Below are positions 33,101 to 45,975 of a DNA stretch of 64,000 nt, one piece after another. Each line of letters begins with the position of its first letter. The first letter of the stretch is position 1. The notes under the pieces were generated by a model that was given only the letters and a program-made list of their open reading frames with translations, was not told the origin of the DNA and did no database searches. The stretch spans positions 53,020,021-53,084,020 of the forward strand of contig NC_083587.1 in NCBI RefSeq assembly GCF_027579695.1. Direction: 5' to 3'. The stretch comes from Neoarius graeffei. Taxonomy: Eukaryota; Chordata; Actinopteri; Siluriformes; Ariidae. The position numbers were made by a program, and so were the translations under genes.

Positions 33101-34559
33101 TACCCTGACACACCCACCACTCAGGAATAGGGTCAATCTGGATTCACTAGACCACATAACCTTTTCTCATTGCTCCAGAGTCCAATCTTTAGGCTCCCGA
33201 GCAAATTGAAGCCTTTTCTTCCGATCATCCTCACTAACATGTGTCTGTGAAGATTCTCAATCATCCAGGTCATAGTAAACTGTGGGTGGTAGAAATGGGC
33301 AACTGGACTTGCTTGGAGATTCTTGAATCAGATTCAAGAATTCAAGAATCTTCAAGCAAGTCCAGTTGCCCATTTCTACCACCCACAGCTCACTAACATG
33401 TGATTTTCTTATGGACACACAGGTCTTTAAACCCAATTCTCTGAGTTCTCGTCATATTGTGAGTGTGGAAATGCTCTTACATTCACTATTAAACATAGCC
33501 ATGAGTTCTACGGTCAATTTATTTTATGATTCAACTTCACCAAGCGTTTAAGTGATCTCTGATCATGGTCAGTCAAGATTTTTTTCCAACCACATTTCTT
33601 ATGTGAAGTTGACAGTTCACCACTATCCTCCCAGGTTTTAACCCCTTCAATGCCCTTGGACGAGTCATGTACGTCACAAAATCTTTTACCACTGTGTCTT
33701 ATGACGGAAGAATGTTTTGGGCACTGACTGTAATTCATATGTGCCACTGTGAAGTAAAAGTAATGTGCCATGTAAGGTACACACTGTAAAAAGAGGTGTT
33801 TATGACAAGTAGCGTACATCATAAGGCACAGTGGTAAAAGATTTCATGACGTACGTGACTCGTTCAAAGGCATTGAAGGGGTTAATAATGTGTTGGACAG
33901 TTCTTAACCCAATTCTAGTAATTGCAGGAATCTCTTTAGTTGTTTTCTTTGCTTGTTACAGGTCAATATTTTAATACTTTTGAAACACAGTAACACCTTT
34001 TCCATGACCACGGGACACATCTTCCGACATGGTTTATAAAGAAATGGGAAGTTACTCACTGTATCACTTAGGGTTAAAAGAAATGTGGCTAGCTGAAACA
34101 TGTATCAGTGCAATAATTATCTGATCAAAGGCTCTTAAGGATTTGCTTATTTAAATCCAAATAGCAACTTTTTTTGGTTGGGCAGTATATATCTCATCTC
34201 ATTATCTCTAGCCGCTTTATCCTGTTCTACAGGGTCGCAGGCAAGCTGGAGCCTATCCCAGCTGACTACGGGCGAAAGGCGGGGTACACCCTGGACAAGT
34301 CGTCAGGTCATCACAGGACTGACACATAGACACAGACAACCATTCACACTCACATTCACACCTACGGTCAATTTAGAGTCACCAGTTAACCTAACCTGCA
34401 TGTCTTTGGACTGTGGGGGAAACCGGAGCACCCGGAGGAAACCCACGCGGACACGGGGAGAACATGCAAACTCCGCACAGAAAGGCCCTCACCGGCCATG
34501 GGGCTCGAACCCGGACCTTCTTGCTGTGAGGCGACAGCGCTAACCACTACACCACCATA

Positions 34560-34658
<99 letters not shown>

Positions 34659-36653
34659 AAAGTTTGTGAACCCTTTAGAATTTTCTATATTTCTGCATAA
34701 ATATGACCTAAAACAACATCAGATTTTCACACAAGTCCTAAAAGTAGATAAAGAGAACCCAGTTAAACAAATGAGACAAAAATATTATACTTGGTCATTT
34801 ATTTATTGAGGAAAATGATCCAATATTACATATCTGTGAGTGGCAAAAGTATGTGAACCTCTTGGATTAGCAGTTAGTTTGAAGGTGAAATTAGAGTCAG
34901 GTGTTTTCAATCAGTGGGATGACAATCAGGTGTGAGTGGGCACCCTGTTTTATTTAAAGAACAGGGATCTATCAAAGTCTGATCTTCACAACACATGTTT
35001 GTGGAAGTGTATCATGGCACGAACAAAGGAGATTTCTGAGGACCTCAGAAAAAGCGCTGTTGATGCTCATCAGGCTGGAAAAGGTTACAAAACCATCTCT
35101 AAAGAGTTTGGACTCCACCAATCCACAGTCAGACAGATTGTATACAAATGGAGGAAATTCAAGACCATTGTTACCCTCCCCAGGAGTGGTCGACCAACAA
35201 AGATCACTCCAAGAGCAAGGCGTGTAATAGTCGGCAAGGTCACAAAGGACCCCAGGGTAACTTCTAAGCAACTGAAGGCCTCTCTCACATTGGCTAATGT
35301 TAAGGTTCATGAGTCCACCATCAGGAGAACACTGAACAACAATGGTGTGCATGGCAGGGTTGTAAAGAGAAGGCCACTGCTCTCCAAAAAGAACATTGCT
35401 GCTCGTCTGCAGTTTGCTAAAGATCATGTGGACAAGCCAGAAGGCTATTGGAAAAATGTTTTGTGGATGGATGAGACCAAAATAGAACTTTTTGGTTTAA
35501 ATGAGAAGAGATATGTTTGCAGAAAGGAAAACACTGCATTCCAGCATAAGAACCTTATCCATCTGTGAAACATGGTGGTGGTAGTATCATGGTTTGGGCC
35601 TGTTTTGCTGCATCTGGGCCAAGATGGCTTGCTATCATTGATGGAACAATTAATTCTGAATTATACCAGCGAATTCTAAAGGAAAATGTCAGGACATCTG
35701 TACTTGAACTGAATTTCAAGAGAAGGTGGATCATGCAGCAAGACAATGACCTTAAGCACACAAGTCGTTCTACCAAAGAATGGTTAAAGAAGAATAAAGT
35801 TAATGTTTTGGAATGGCCAAGTCAAAGTCGACCTTAATCCAATCGAAATGTTGTGGAAGAACCTGAAGCGAGCAGTTCATGTGAGGAAACCCACCAACAT
35901 CCCAGAGTTGAAGCTGTTCTGTATGGAGGAATGGGCTAAAATTCCTCCAAGCCGGTGTGCAGGACTGATCAACAGTTACCAGAAACGTTTAGTTGCAGTT
36001 ATTGCTGCACAAGGGGGTCACACCAGATACTGAAAGCAAAGGTTTCACATACTTTTGCCACTCACAGATATGTAATATTGGATCATTTTCCTCAATAAAT
36101 AAATGACCAAGTATAATATTTTTGTCTCATTTCTTTAACTGGGTTTTAGGACTTGTGTGAAAATCTGATGATGTTTTAGGTCATATTTAAAAACCTTGAC
36201 AAAAGTCCTAAATAAACCTCTAAACCACTGATTAAAGGTCTGCGCCACTTATTTCATACTAACCATTCGGTAGCGTATGACATAATATTGAATGGGAGAG
36301 CCGACATCAGTGATCTGCTTGACTGGAATTGAATAGGAGTTTTTGTCGATCTTGCCATTGTCTACAGACACTTCAGGCATGTCTGGCTCCCCTAAACAGA
36401 GAAACAGAAATAGAAAGTTAAAGGAATCTGAATTCTTGGATAAAAACACTTGGATATTTGTCATTCATGACAAATACTAACGTCATTTACATAACTTTTT
36501 AAATAAAATTAGCTTTTTAACTAAAGTTTTGCTGAACATTACAGACAAAAAAACTACAGCATTGTTATGTATAATTCCACTTTTGTCTATTCAATTTGTG
36601 AAAATGCATACATAAAAATAAAAAATACATTACATTTATACATACATGTGTGT

Positions 36654-36687
<34 letters not shown>

Positions 36688-39600
36688 ACATTCACTGGTT
36701 ATGAGCAATTGCACACTCTGATTGGCTACTCTACTACAAGGCTATCAGCTCATACCTGTATACCATGAACAAAATGGCGGCGCATTTTGCTGAACCAACC
36801 GAGGACTCTACTCAAAAACAAAAACCCCAAAATGCAAAATAAAGCAACAAAATATGGAAAGTATTTGATCGTATCTTTTTTATTTTTCAAGAATTATTAT
36901 GATAGCATTTTTCACAAATTGCGACTGTCATTTCACTGGTTTGTTTCGATTCTTCATCTTGAAGCATTAAAATTTGTTGAATTTTTTTAGACTGGTTCAA
37001 AAGCTCAAAGAAGTTTGAAAATTACAGAACTGAAATATCGAAGGAAGAATTAAATAAATGTCTAAAGCTATTTTATACCTCGGCACGCTAGCAAGACAGC
37101 ACTTTCTACCAATAAAACCCCAACAACAACACTCAAGTCAATTTGTTTGTATAAAGTTTTTATTCATCAAATTGGCAAAAAAGCAAAAATAAAAATGTTC
37201 TGTTTCTCAAAATCCAGTGAATGTGGATATAATACAGGTAAAACAATTACTCCACTTAATCTCATCATACATGGCTTATAGCCAACTCGGCACTACGTGC
37301 CTCGTCAGCTGTCAGCTCATGTACGACTCGATTTCATGGAATAATGTAGTTAAATAAATAAATAAAAAAATAAATAAAGTCTAGTGCCTCATAGGTCTAT
37401 TTTATTTTTCTACTGACTCACCCTCTATAATAACATCAATACAGCAATGGTCATGACATCATCAGATGCAGGTCACAATGGCAGGGTGAAAGATAATCAG
37501 ATGGAGTGTGATGTCAAATAGGAGTCAGGTCAGGAATTGGTTAGAGGAAGGAACAAAAGAATGAACGATGAGAAATGTGTTCATGAAATTAATATCAACC
37601 ATGACATGACTTTTACATTTAAAATTCAAAAGCAAATGAATGAACATCAAAGGAAAGGAAACATTTGGCAAAATGAAATGGAAATTGTTTCACAGGATTG
37701 ATAAGTTAGAGAAATTAAGTTACTTATGGATTTAAAAGAAAATGAATGGCTTCATATTACTACACTCAGTTTCATCTACAACACCTCAGGTGTCCATCTA
37801 GGAGGAATCTTGAATGTTCTATGTTTAACCGTACAGTAGAGTCTTTCTGTTTTCTGAACTTGAACCCTTTTATGAAGATAAGAACGCTTAATTATAGATA
37901 GAACCTTTATTCTAAGAGTGTACTAGGAATCCATTTTCTGCAAAGGTCAAGTGTTAGCAGAATGAGAAGAGAGGCTTTAAGGAGTGTTGTTGGTACTCAC
38001 GTTTGGCCAGTGTACGAATCTTCTTTTCAGTAGAAAAGGCTCCGAGAAAATGCTTGTTTTTAGCAGCAAAGCGGACAGCATATTCAGTGTATGGAGCCAG
38101 AGATTTGACCTCCAGCGGACCTAGGGATTTGAAAAAAAATAATCAGAAAGTGACTTTCAGATTTCAGATGCACAATTAATTTTTGGAGCATGAAATTAAA
38201 AATAAATAAATAAAATGCCAAATTGTAAAATTAAACCAAAACCTATTAATGTGATGGAATATTCATGCACCATTATGTTGGCAATATACTATATGTTTGA
38301 AATCTTGTCTTTTATATAACTTTTGTATTTTTTTCATGTGTAAACTTGTTTTTGTTGCTCCATATAAATAATGATCAGTGCTAGTGGTCACAAGGTTGCT
38401 ACCGCAGTAATCCATTAAAAGGAACTAGTTGATCCGTGCTGTTGTACAGTAATTTTGATCGTCCGCCACCGATCAGTTTGGCTGAAACCCATCATTTGCT
38501 CTGTCGATAACTGCTTTCATCCATACTGTAACACTGCTGCCTGTTCCAGTTTAATCTCACAATAATTTGTCTGGCTTCTCCTCTTTGACCAGTCTGGCTT
38601 GGGTGATCCGAGCAGTAGCTAAAGCTACCACCAGCACATCTCTCCAGATCAACAAAGCACACAAGCTACTCCACCAACAACAAGACAAAGTAAAGTATTT
38701 TCTATTACAGGCATTCCAAAAGAAGTCCTGCCTGCTGAAATGGACGATCAGGGTTTTTGGAAAACTCTTGTCATGAATGTCTGAGCTCACTCGATTTAAT
38801 GATGATCATGTGTAAATTCTCTTAGTTTTATGTTACGTCATATTCAAAAAGGACAACATTCAGGTTTGAAGGTAAGTGTTTGTGTATAAAGGCGGACACT
38901 AATGAAAAAGCTGTCTCTGGCCCTTGGACCTCAGTAGCATGAACAACACATTGGTAATTTACATCTCATCTCATTATCTCTAGCCGCTTTATCCTTCTAC
39001 AGGGTCGCAGGCAAGCTGGAGCCTATCCCAGCTGACTACAGGCGAAAGGCGGGGTACACCCTGGACAAGTCGCCAGGTCATCACAGGGCTGACACATAGA
39101 CACAGACAACCATTCACACTCACATTCACACCTACGGTCAATTTAGAGTCACCAGTTAACCTAACCTGCATGTCTTTGGACTGTGGGGGAAACTGGAGCA
39201 CCCGGAGGAAACCCACGCAGACACGGGGAGAACATGCAAACTCCACACAGAAAGGCCCTCGCCGGCCCCGGGGCTCGAACCCAGGACCTTCTTGCTGTGA
39301 GGCGACAGCGCTAACCACTACACCACCGTGCCGCCCCTGGTAATTTACATAGTCATTGCAAATCATTTCTGAATACACTTTCACTTTTGCCTCTGAATAT
39401 GGTCAATAATAATTGTCAGGTATTAGAAACAAAAGATGCTATGATGTCAAGATTCTAAAAATTACCAGAAAAAGGGACTGGAGTCTCATTCCAGTCATCC
39501 TTTGATTCTTTTCTCCACTGGATGATATAGTGAGTAATGGGAGAACCCCCATCCAGGACAGGTTTTTGCAGGGTGATGTGGAATGCCGAGGGTCCAGGCG

Positions 39601-42600
39601 ACACAGTAAATGAGGTCGGTACTTCCGGAGAGGCTGAAGGTAAGGACAGAGAAATTACTAATGTCATGAATGAGGAAAAAATTGTGAAATTTGTGTGTGC
39701 ATGTGGGGGGTTGGAAGAGAACAACTTACACTTAAATGCTATGTTTACAGAGTATAGAAAACTACATATGTACTCTATACCAAAAACACTCCAAATAATT
39801 CAAACCTATTGCTTATTCTTGAGAACCAACATGGACAGTGACCACTTAACACAATTCTAGAGTGAAATTTTAAGCAAAACAGAAATTCTTTACAAAACAG
39901 TGACTAATAGATATGGAAAGTCAAAATTATTTTGCTTGCTCGTACTCATTAGATTGAAGCTCTGTGTGTTGCTGCCTGCCTCATTGGTGGCTTTGCAGGA
40001 ATACACACCACCATCAGAAGACACCACATTGTTGATCTGAAGCTGCAATCCAATGGTAGAGGATTTCATTATAAACGCATACATGAAAAGAAAAGAAAAA
40101 GAAAAGAAAATAGCTGTAACAGGCAATAAAACTGACAACTACAAACACGACAACAACAAAAACCTTCAATCAGCAATATTAAGTGACACCTACTTTTCTG
40201 TGAGCTTAAAAGCTACAATTCTACTAAAATATTAGCACTGGCTGGATGTGATATTAGACGGGAGGGCTGAAATCCACTGTCTGTGAAACCTAAGGGTCAT
40301 TTCACTCTGTGTAATCATGTCACATGATTGTCACTGATAGGCTACATAGTCTGGGCTAGAAAGAATTCAGCCCCGGTCTCATTTCTTCATTCCATTCTGC
40401 ATATTTTTTTCTTATGGCCATTACTGTGGCAGTGCTGTTTCATATGGTTACACCAAAAACTAAAACAATCCACCTCGCACATCCACAGCAAATAGTCCAG
40501 TGTGGATGTCAAAGATGAAAGCTTATATTCAGAGGTGGACAGTAATGAAGTACATTTACTTGAGTACTGTACTTAAGTACACACTCAAAAAAATAAAACA
40601 TTGGATTTACTTAACCGAGTTATGGCATCCGGTCCCACGAAACTGTGTTAATTTAGATGTATTGAATACAGTTATGTTTTGAATAACTCAACATAACTGT
40701 ATTCAATACATCTAAATTAACACAGTTTCGTGGGACCGGTTGCCATAACTCGGTTAAGTAAATCCAATGGGTTTTTTTTTGAGTGCACTTTTTGAGTATC
40801 TGTACTTTACTTGAGTATTTTCTTTTTGGAAACTTATGCCTTTAACTTCACTACATTTGAAAGGCAAATATCATACATTTTACTCCACTACATTTCTATC
40901 AAGGTCCTCGGTACTCGTTACTGTGAAGCAGCTTTGAAAGTGGATGTTTTTTCTTCTTTTTTTTCTAAAACGTGATGTTTTTTTCGCAGGTGACACTGAT
41001 ACAGCCATAGACTGTATAAAATCAAGTTCAGTGATTTCTCAGCAGCATTATTTGAACATGATTAGTTGATGGCAGAACGGAAGGAAACGGTTCTTCTGGG
41101 GAATGCACGCATTCATGGCCATACCTAGAACCCATGTTTCAGTTTTCTGAAGGGATTAAAGATTCGTTTCGTTTGAAATGTTTGCTTTGTTTGCCAAAAA
41201 CGAACCACATCACGGCCTACAAAAACTTGCCATCCAACCTGCGGAAGCATATTGAGGTATAAACGTTTTATTCCAAGAGAAAGCTTGTAACAAAGTTGTC
41301 TGTGCTTTTAGAGCTAGCGATAACATTGCAATAGCTATGCAGTCTGGTTAGTCAAATGACTTTCTATGGATTTGCCCGCCAAGTTGCCATCGCTTTGTCC
41401 ACGGCTAACATTAACACATAGCTAGTTAACTTGGACACTGTTAGTTAGCATGTAAAAACAGAGTTATGCTAAGATGAATAACGTTAACTTATCTGAAGTC
41501 CTTTCAGAAATATGTTTTAGCATAATCTTGCCAAATAAACAGAATGTAGAAATCTTTCTTTTCTAGTAGCGTTAGCTACCCAATATGATTTTGAGTATGA
41601 AAAGAGTTTGCTAGCATGTCAGCTGGAGTTTCACTGACTAGCTAGCTTAATGTTAAACCACCATGATGGCACAACATGCGTTCATTTTGTGAATTCACAT
41701 TTCTGTCTTTGGTAACGGCGTTAGGTTTTGTAAGCGTTGTGGCAATAATACAACGATGTGTTGACAGAAAATGTACTTTTAATACTTAAGTATTTTTAAA
41801 AGCAAGTACTTCAGTACTTTAACTTAAGTAAAACTTAGACTGTACAACTTTCACTTGTATCGGAGTAACATTTGACCAATGGGATCTGTACTTTGACTGA
41901 TGTAATGAAGTTGGGTACTTTGTCCATCTCTGCTTATACTGATGTCTTTTAAATTTGAAAGGAAGGTCTAGCCCTTTTATACCAGTCGTATATTTTAAAA
42001 TTATAGTAAAATAATGAATATGATCTAATATAGAAACAGGCCATTTCAAATTTCTGACACTTTAAGTTTTAACTGGAAATTGTACATTCTTTAGATTTAT
42101 TAAGGAGATAGCATGTGGGTAAAGTAAAATACCCAATTTCTAGTCAAAATGTTATCCTTTTTTTTTTTTTTTTAACAAACATCCCACTCCAATATATGAA
42201 CAAATAATCTCATGCCTATTACCATGCCACCTTCCTTGCTTGTGTTCAGCCACTGGATGGTGGGTGGAGGATGTCCAGTGGCATTGCAGAAGACAGATGC
42301 TGATTCCCCAAGATTCAGAACCAACTCACTCTGGCTCAGGGTCACCGATGGACGTTCTGAAGAAGTTAACAGAAGGGAAAGTGTAATACTACACCAAATA
42401 AAGACCTTCTATACAACTGTCCAACTTTCTGGCAATCAACACATACAGTACTGTACAAAAGTCTTAGGCACATGTAAAGAAATGCTGGAGACCAAAATGG
42501 CTTAAAAATAATGAAATGAAATGTTTCAACATTAAAGGAACAGTCCACCGTACTTCCATAATGAAATATGTTCTTCTCTGAATTGAGACGAGCTGATCTG

Positions 42601-45600
42601 TACCTCTCCGAGCTTTGCGCGACCTCCCAGTCAGTCAGACGCGCTGTCACTCCTGTTAGCAATGTAGCTAGGCTCAGCATGGCCAACGGTATTTTTTGGG
42701 GCTGTAGTTAGATGCGACCAAACTCTTCCGCGTTTTTCCTGTTTACATAGGTTTATATGACCAGTGACATGAAACAAAGTTCAGTTACACAAATTGAAAC
42801 GTGGCGATTTTCTATGCTATGGAAAGTCCGCACTATAATGACAGGCTTACTAACACCTTCTGCGTGCTTCGACAGCGCATTGATACCTGCACTCAGGAGT
42901 GAAGGTATCAATGCGCTGCCGAAGCGCGCAGAAGGTGTTAGTACGCCTGTCATTATAGTGCGGACTTTCCATAGCATAGAAAATCGCCACGTTTCAATTT
43001 GTGTAACTGAACTTTGTTTCATGTCACTGGTCATATAAACCTATGTGAACAGGAAAAACGCGGAAGTGTTTGGTCGCATCTAACTACAGCCCCAAAAAAT
43101 ACCGTTGGCCATGCTGAGCCTAGCTACATTGCTAACAGGAGTGACAGTGCGTCTGACTGACTGGGAGGTTGCACAAAGCTCGGAGAGGTATGGATCAGCT
43201 CATCTCAATTCAGAGAAGAACATATTTCATTATGGAAGTACGGTGGACTGTTCCTTTAAACAGCATTAAGCCATAATAAATGAAACAAAGTCAGTATTTG
43301 GTGTGAGATGACCCTTTGCTTTAAAAAAAAATAGCAGTCTCAGGTACAGTGAGTGTAGTTTGATAAGGAAATGAGCTGTAGGTTTTACTGAGCATCTTAC
43401 AGAACCAGCCACAGTTCTTCTGGACACTTTGTCACATTTACTTCTGAACTTTTCACCAAAACCCAGTAGCCTTCATGTTTTCTTTTTTAGTCTGAAAAGT
43501 GCTCTCTTATGCTGCTCAGATACAAACACTTTTTTGTCTGTAACATTCAATTTTGTGCCGGAAAACGAACTCTAAAATGTTTTTGTACTGACTCGATAAT
43601 GTAGAAGTCTCATCTCATCTCATTATCTCTAGCCACTTTATCCTGTTCTACAGGGTTGCAGGCAAGCTGGAGCCTATCCCAGCTGACTACAGGCGAAAGG
43701 CGGGGTACACCCTGGACAAGTCGCCAGGTCATCACAGGGCTGACACATAGACACAGAAAACCATTCACACTCACATTCACACCTACGGTCAATTTAGAGT
43801 CACCAGTTAACCTAACCTGCATGTCTTTGGACTGTGGGGGAAACAGGAGCACCCGGTGGAAACCCATGCGGACACGGGGAGAACATGCAAACTCCGCACA
43901 GAAAGGCCCTCGTCGGCCACGGGGCTCGAATCCGGACCTTCTTGCTGCGAGGCGACAGCGCTAACCACTACACCACCGTGCCGCCAATGTAGAAGTCATA
44001 AAATAGAAATCTATAATAAAGCTTGTATGAAAAAGAACAGGGTGCCTCATGTGTTATGGTCAGGTGTCCAGATACAGTACTTTCGTCATGCTTCAGTAAA
44101 CATCAGCCAGACTATTTTTGTGAAAAAAAAAAATGTATACAAAGCAAAGTTCAGACTGTAACCTCCTGGGAACCAAGAAAAAAAATGTGTCTCTCAATTT
44201 CTCTTTTGTTGTGATTTCCTTACTAGGAATTTTCCAACAACCCTCCTAGTCACATGATATATCATTTGAAAGCCCAGGATGTACTCTTTACATGACACCA
44301 GGATTCAAGTCAATAACTTGAAAAAGTAAGAGGGTGTGCACGTAAAACAAATGTCAACTACAGAGGACACAAGTCTATGGGTTGGTTCTCAGGAGGATAT
44401 GTAGGATCTTCTCACCTGAGACATCCAGTGTGAATGTTGAGCTGGCCTCTCCGATTTTATTTACAGCAGTACAAGCATAGTTTCCAGAGTCACTTCTGGC
44501 CACATCTGGAATGATGAGCATACTCTTGTCTGAGTTGTATATGTAGCGAGAGGAATCTGATGTTGCAGGCCTGGGGGGGTAATAATAATAATATAATAAC
44601 ACTGCAAAATAACATTTGATCATTTTTCGATGAAGCATATACTTATTTAATGGGCTGAGGAAAGAAAATCCAAACGCACTCACGACAACACACATGCTAT
44701 GACAGATACAGAAAGTACACAAATATGTCCAATTTTAATTGTCTTTGTTTACAGTATCATGAACCAACATTTAACCCAAAAAACCAACAGCAAATCCGGT
44801 ATTATTATTTGATGGAAATGTCAGAGAAGGCATAATGGTAATAATCACAATAATAAATTAAGCTTTTAACACATAATTAAATTTCAATGATATTAATGAT
44901 GGGATTTCATATATAACATAAATTGTTGGTATTTATGAATGAAAGAACCATTTATTACTCCATTATACATATGTGTAGTTAAATTCTTAATTCTGATTGG
45001 TCAGAAATGATTATGATTAATTTTCTTGAATCGGTCATGCTGCAAGGCAATAAGAAGATGAAAATAATCATCTTTGGCGTCATAAAAGTAACACCGCTTC
45101 ACATCAGGCTGCATCACCTTGCACCTTGCTGTTGATTATTTTTCTATGACTGCCCCATTGTATTGTACTCTTTACTTAATGTACTTACATTTCCCAGGTA
45201 ATGTTTGGATGGGGCGCTCCCGTCACCAAGCAGAGTAACGTGACATTTCTGTTTGGTCCAGCCAAGACCTTTGTGCTCTCACTGCGAACTATGGCAGTTG
45301 GTGGAGCTAGAAGAACGAACAACAGTCATATTATATTAACAATCTTTAAATCTTCTAGTTTAACCTGTCATTCTCATTCAACTCACTGAATTCTCAACCG
45401 CACACTTTCTCACGCCCTACCATTCACAACAACCGAGATGTTCAGAGTCTCCGATTTGGGCCGTCCTTTGATTTTTCCCTCACAGCCATAGGTTCCATGA
45501 TTTTCCCTCTGAATGTTTGTAATCTGCAACGACCCATCTGATAGCACACTGAGATTACTTGTGTCTGTGGGAAAAGAGAATGAGGAGAAATGAACGTTAT

Positions 45601-45934
45601 GCTGTTTCTTATTACAGCATTATAGCATTATAATGATAGCTTTTCTTGAATTAGGGCATTAAGGATCAGTTTGTTGTCAGAGTCAGCTATCTCTTTTTAT
45701 TCTATCCACATTCACTGGATATGAGCAATCGCGGGCTCTAATTGGCTACTCTACTACTAGAATATCAGCTCAAATACCATGAGTAGAGAAAAACAAAATG
45801 GTGGAGCGTCTTGCTGAACCAATCGAGGATGAAATAAAAACTCTACTTGAAAACAAAACACCAAAAATAAAAAATTAAAATAAAAAAAGCAACAAAACAT
45901 GGAATAAAAGTATTTGGTGGTAAGAACCTATCTT

Positions 45935-45975
<41 letters not shown>

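Larger units (their letters stand above)
32815..34186 (-). mobile_element. Degraded mariner/Tc1-like element hosting two smaller elements
   Basis: Inverted ends cactgcccagccaaaagaaa and ttttttggttgggcagt with TA borders. The minus strand keeps scraps of transposase ([19 protein letters not shown] near 33150). Two later insertions are a 145-bp foldback (33244-33388) and a TTAA-type MITE (33638-33885). Confidence 0.75.

Noticed and set aside
38557..38790. Overlapping ~70-codon frames on both strands in an NCAM intron as a possible extra FN3 exon
   Set aside because: No FN3 pattern or splice sites in phase, and FN3-1 and FN3-2 are already complete.
42753..43038. 93-codon frames on both strands with the same protein
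   Set aside because: They result from the palindrome; identical products on both strands are structural, not coding evidence.
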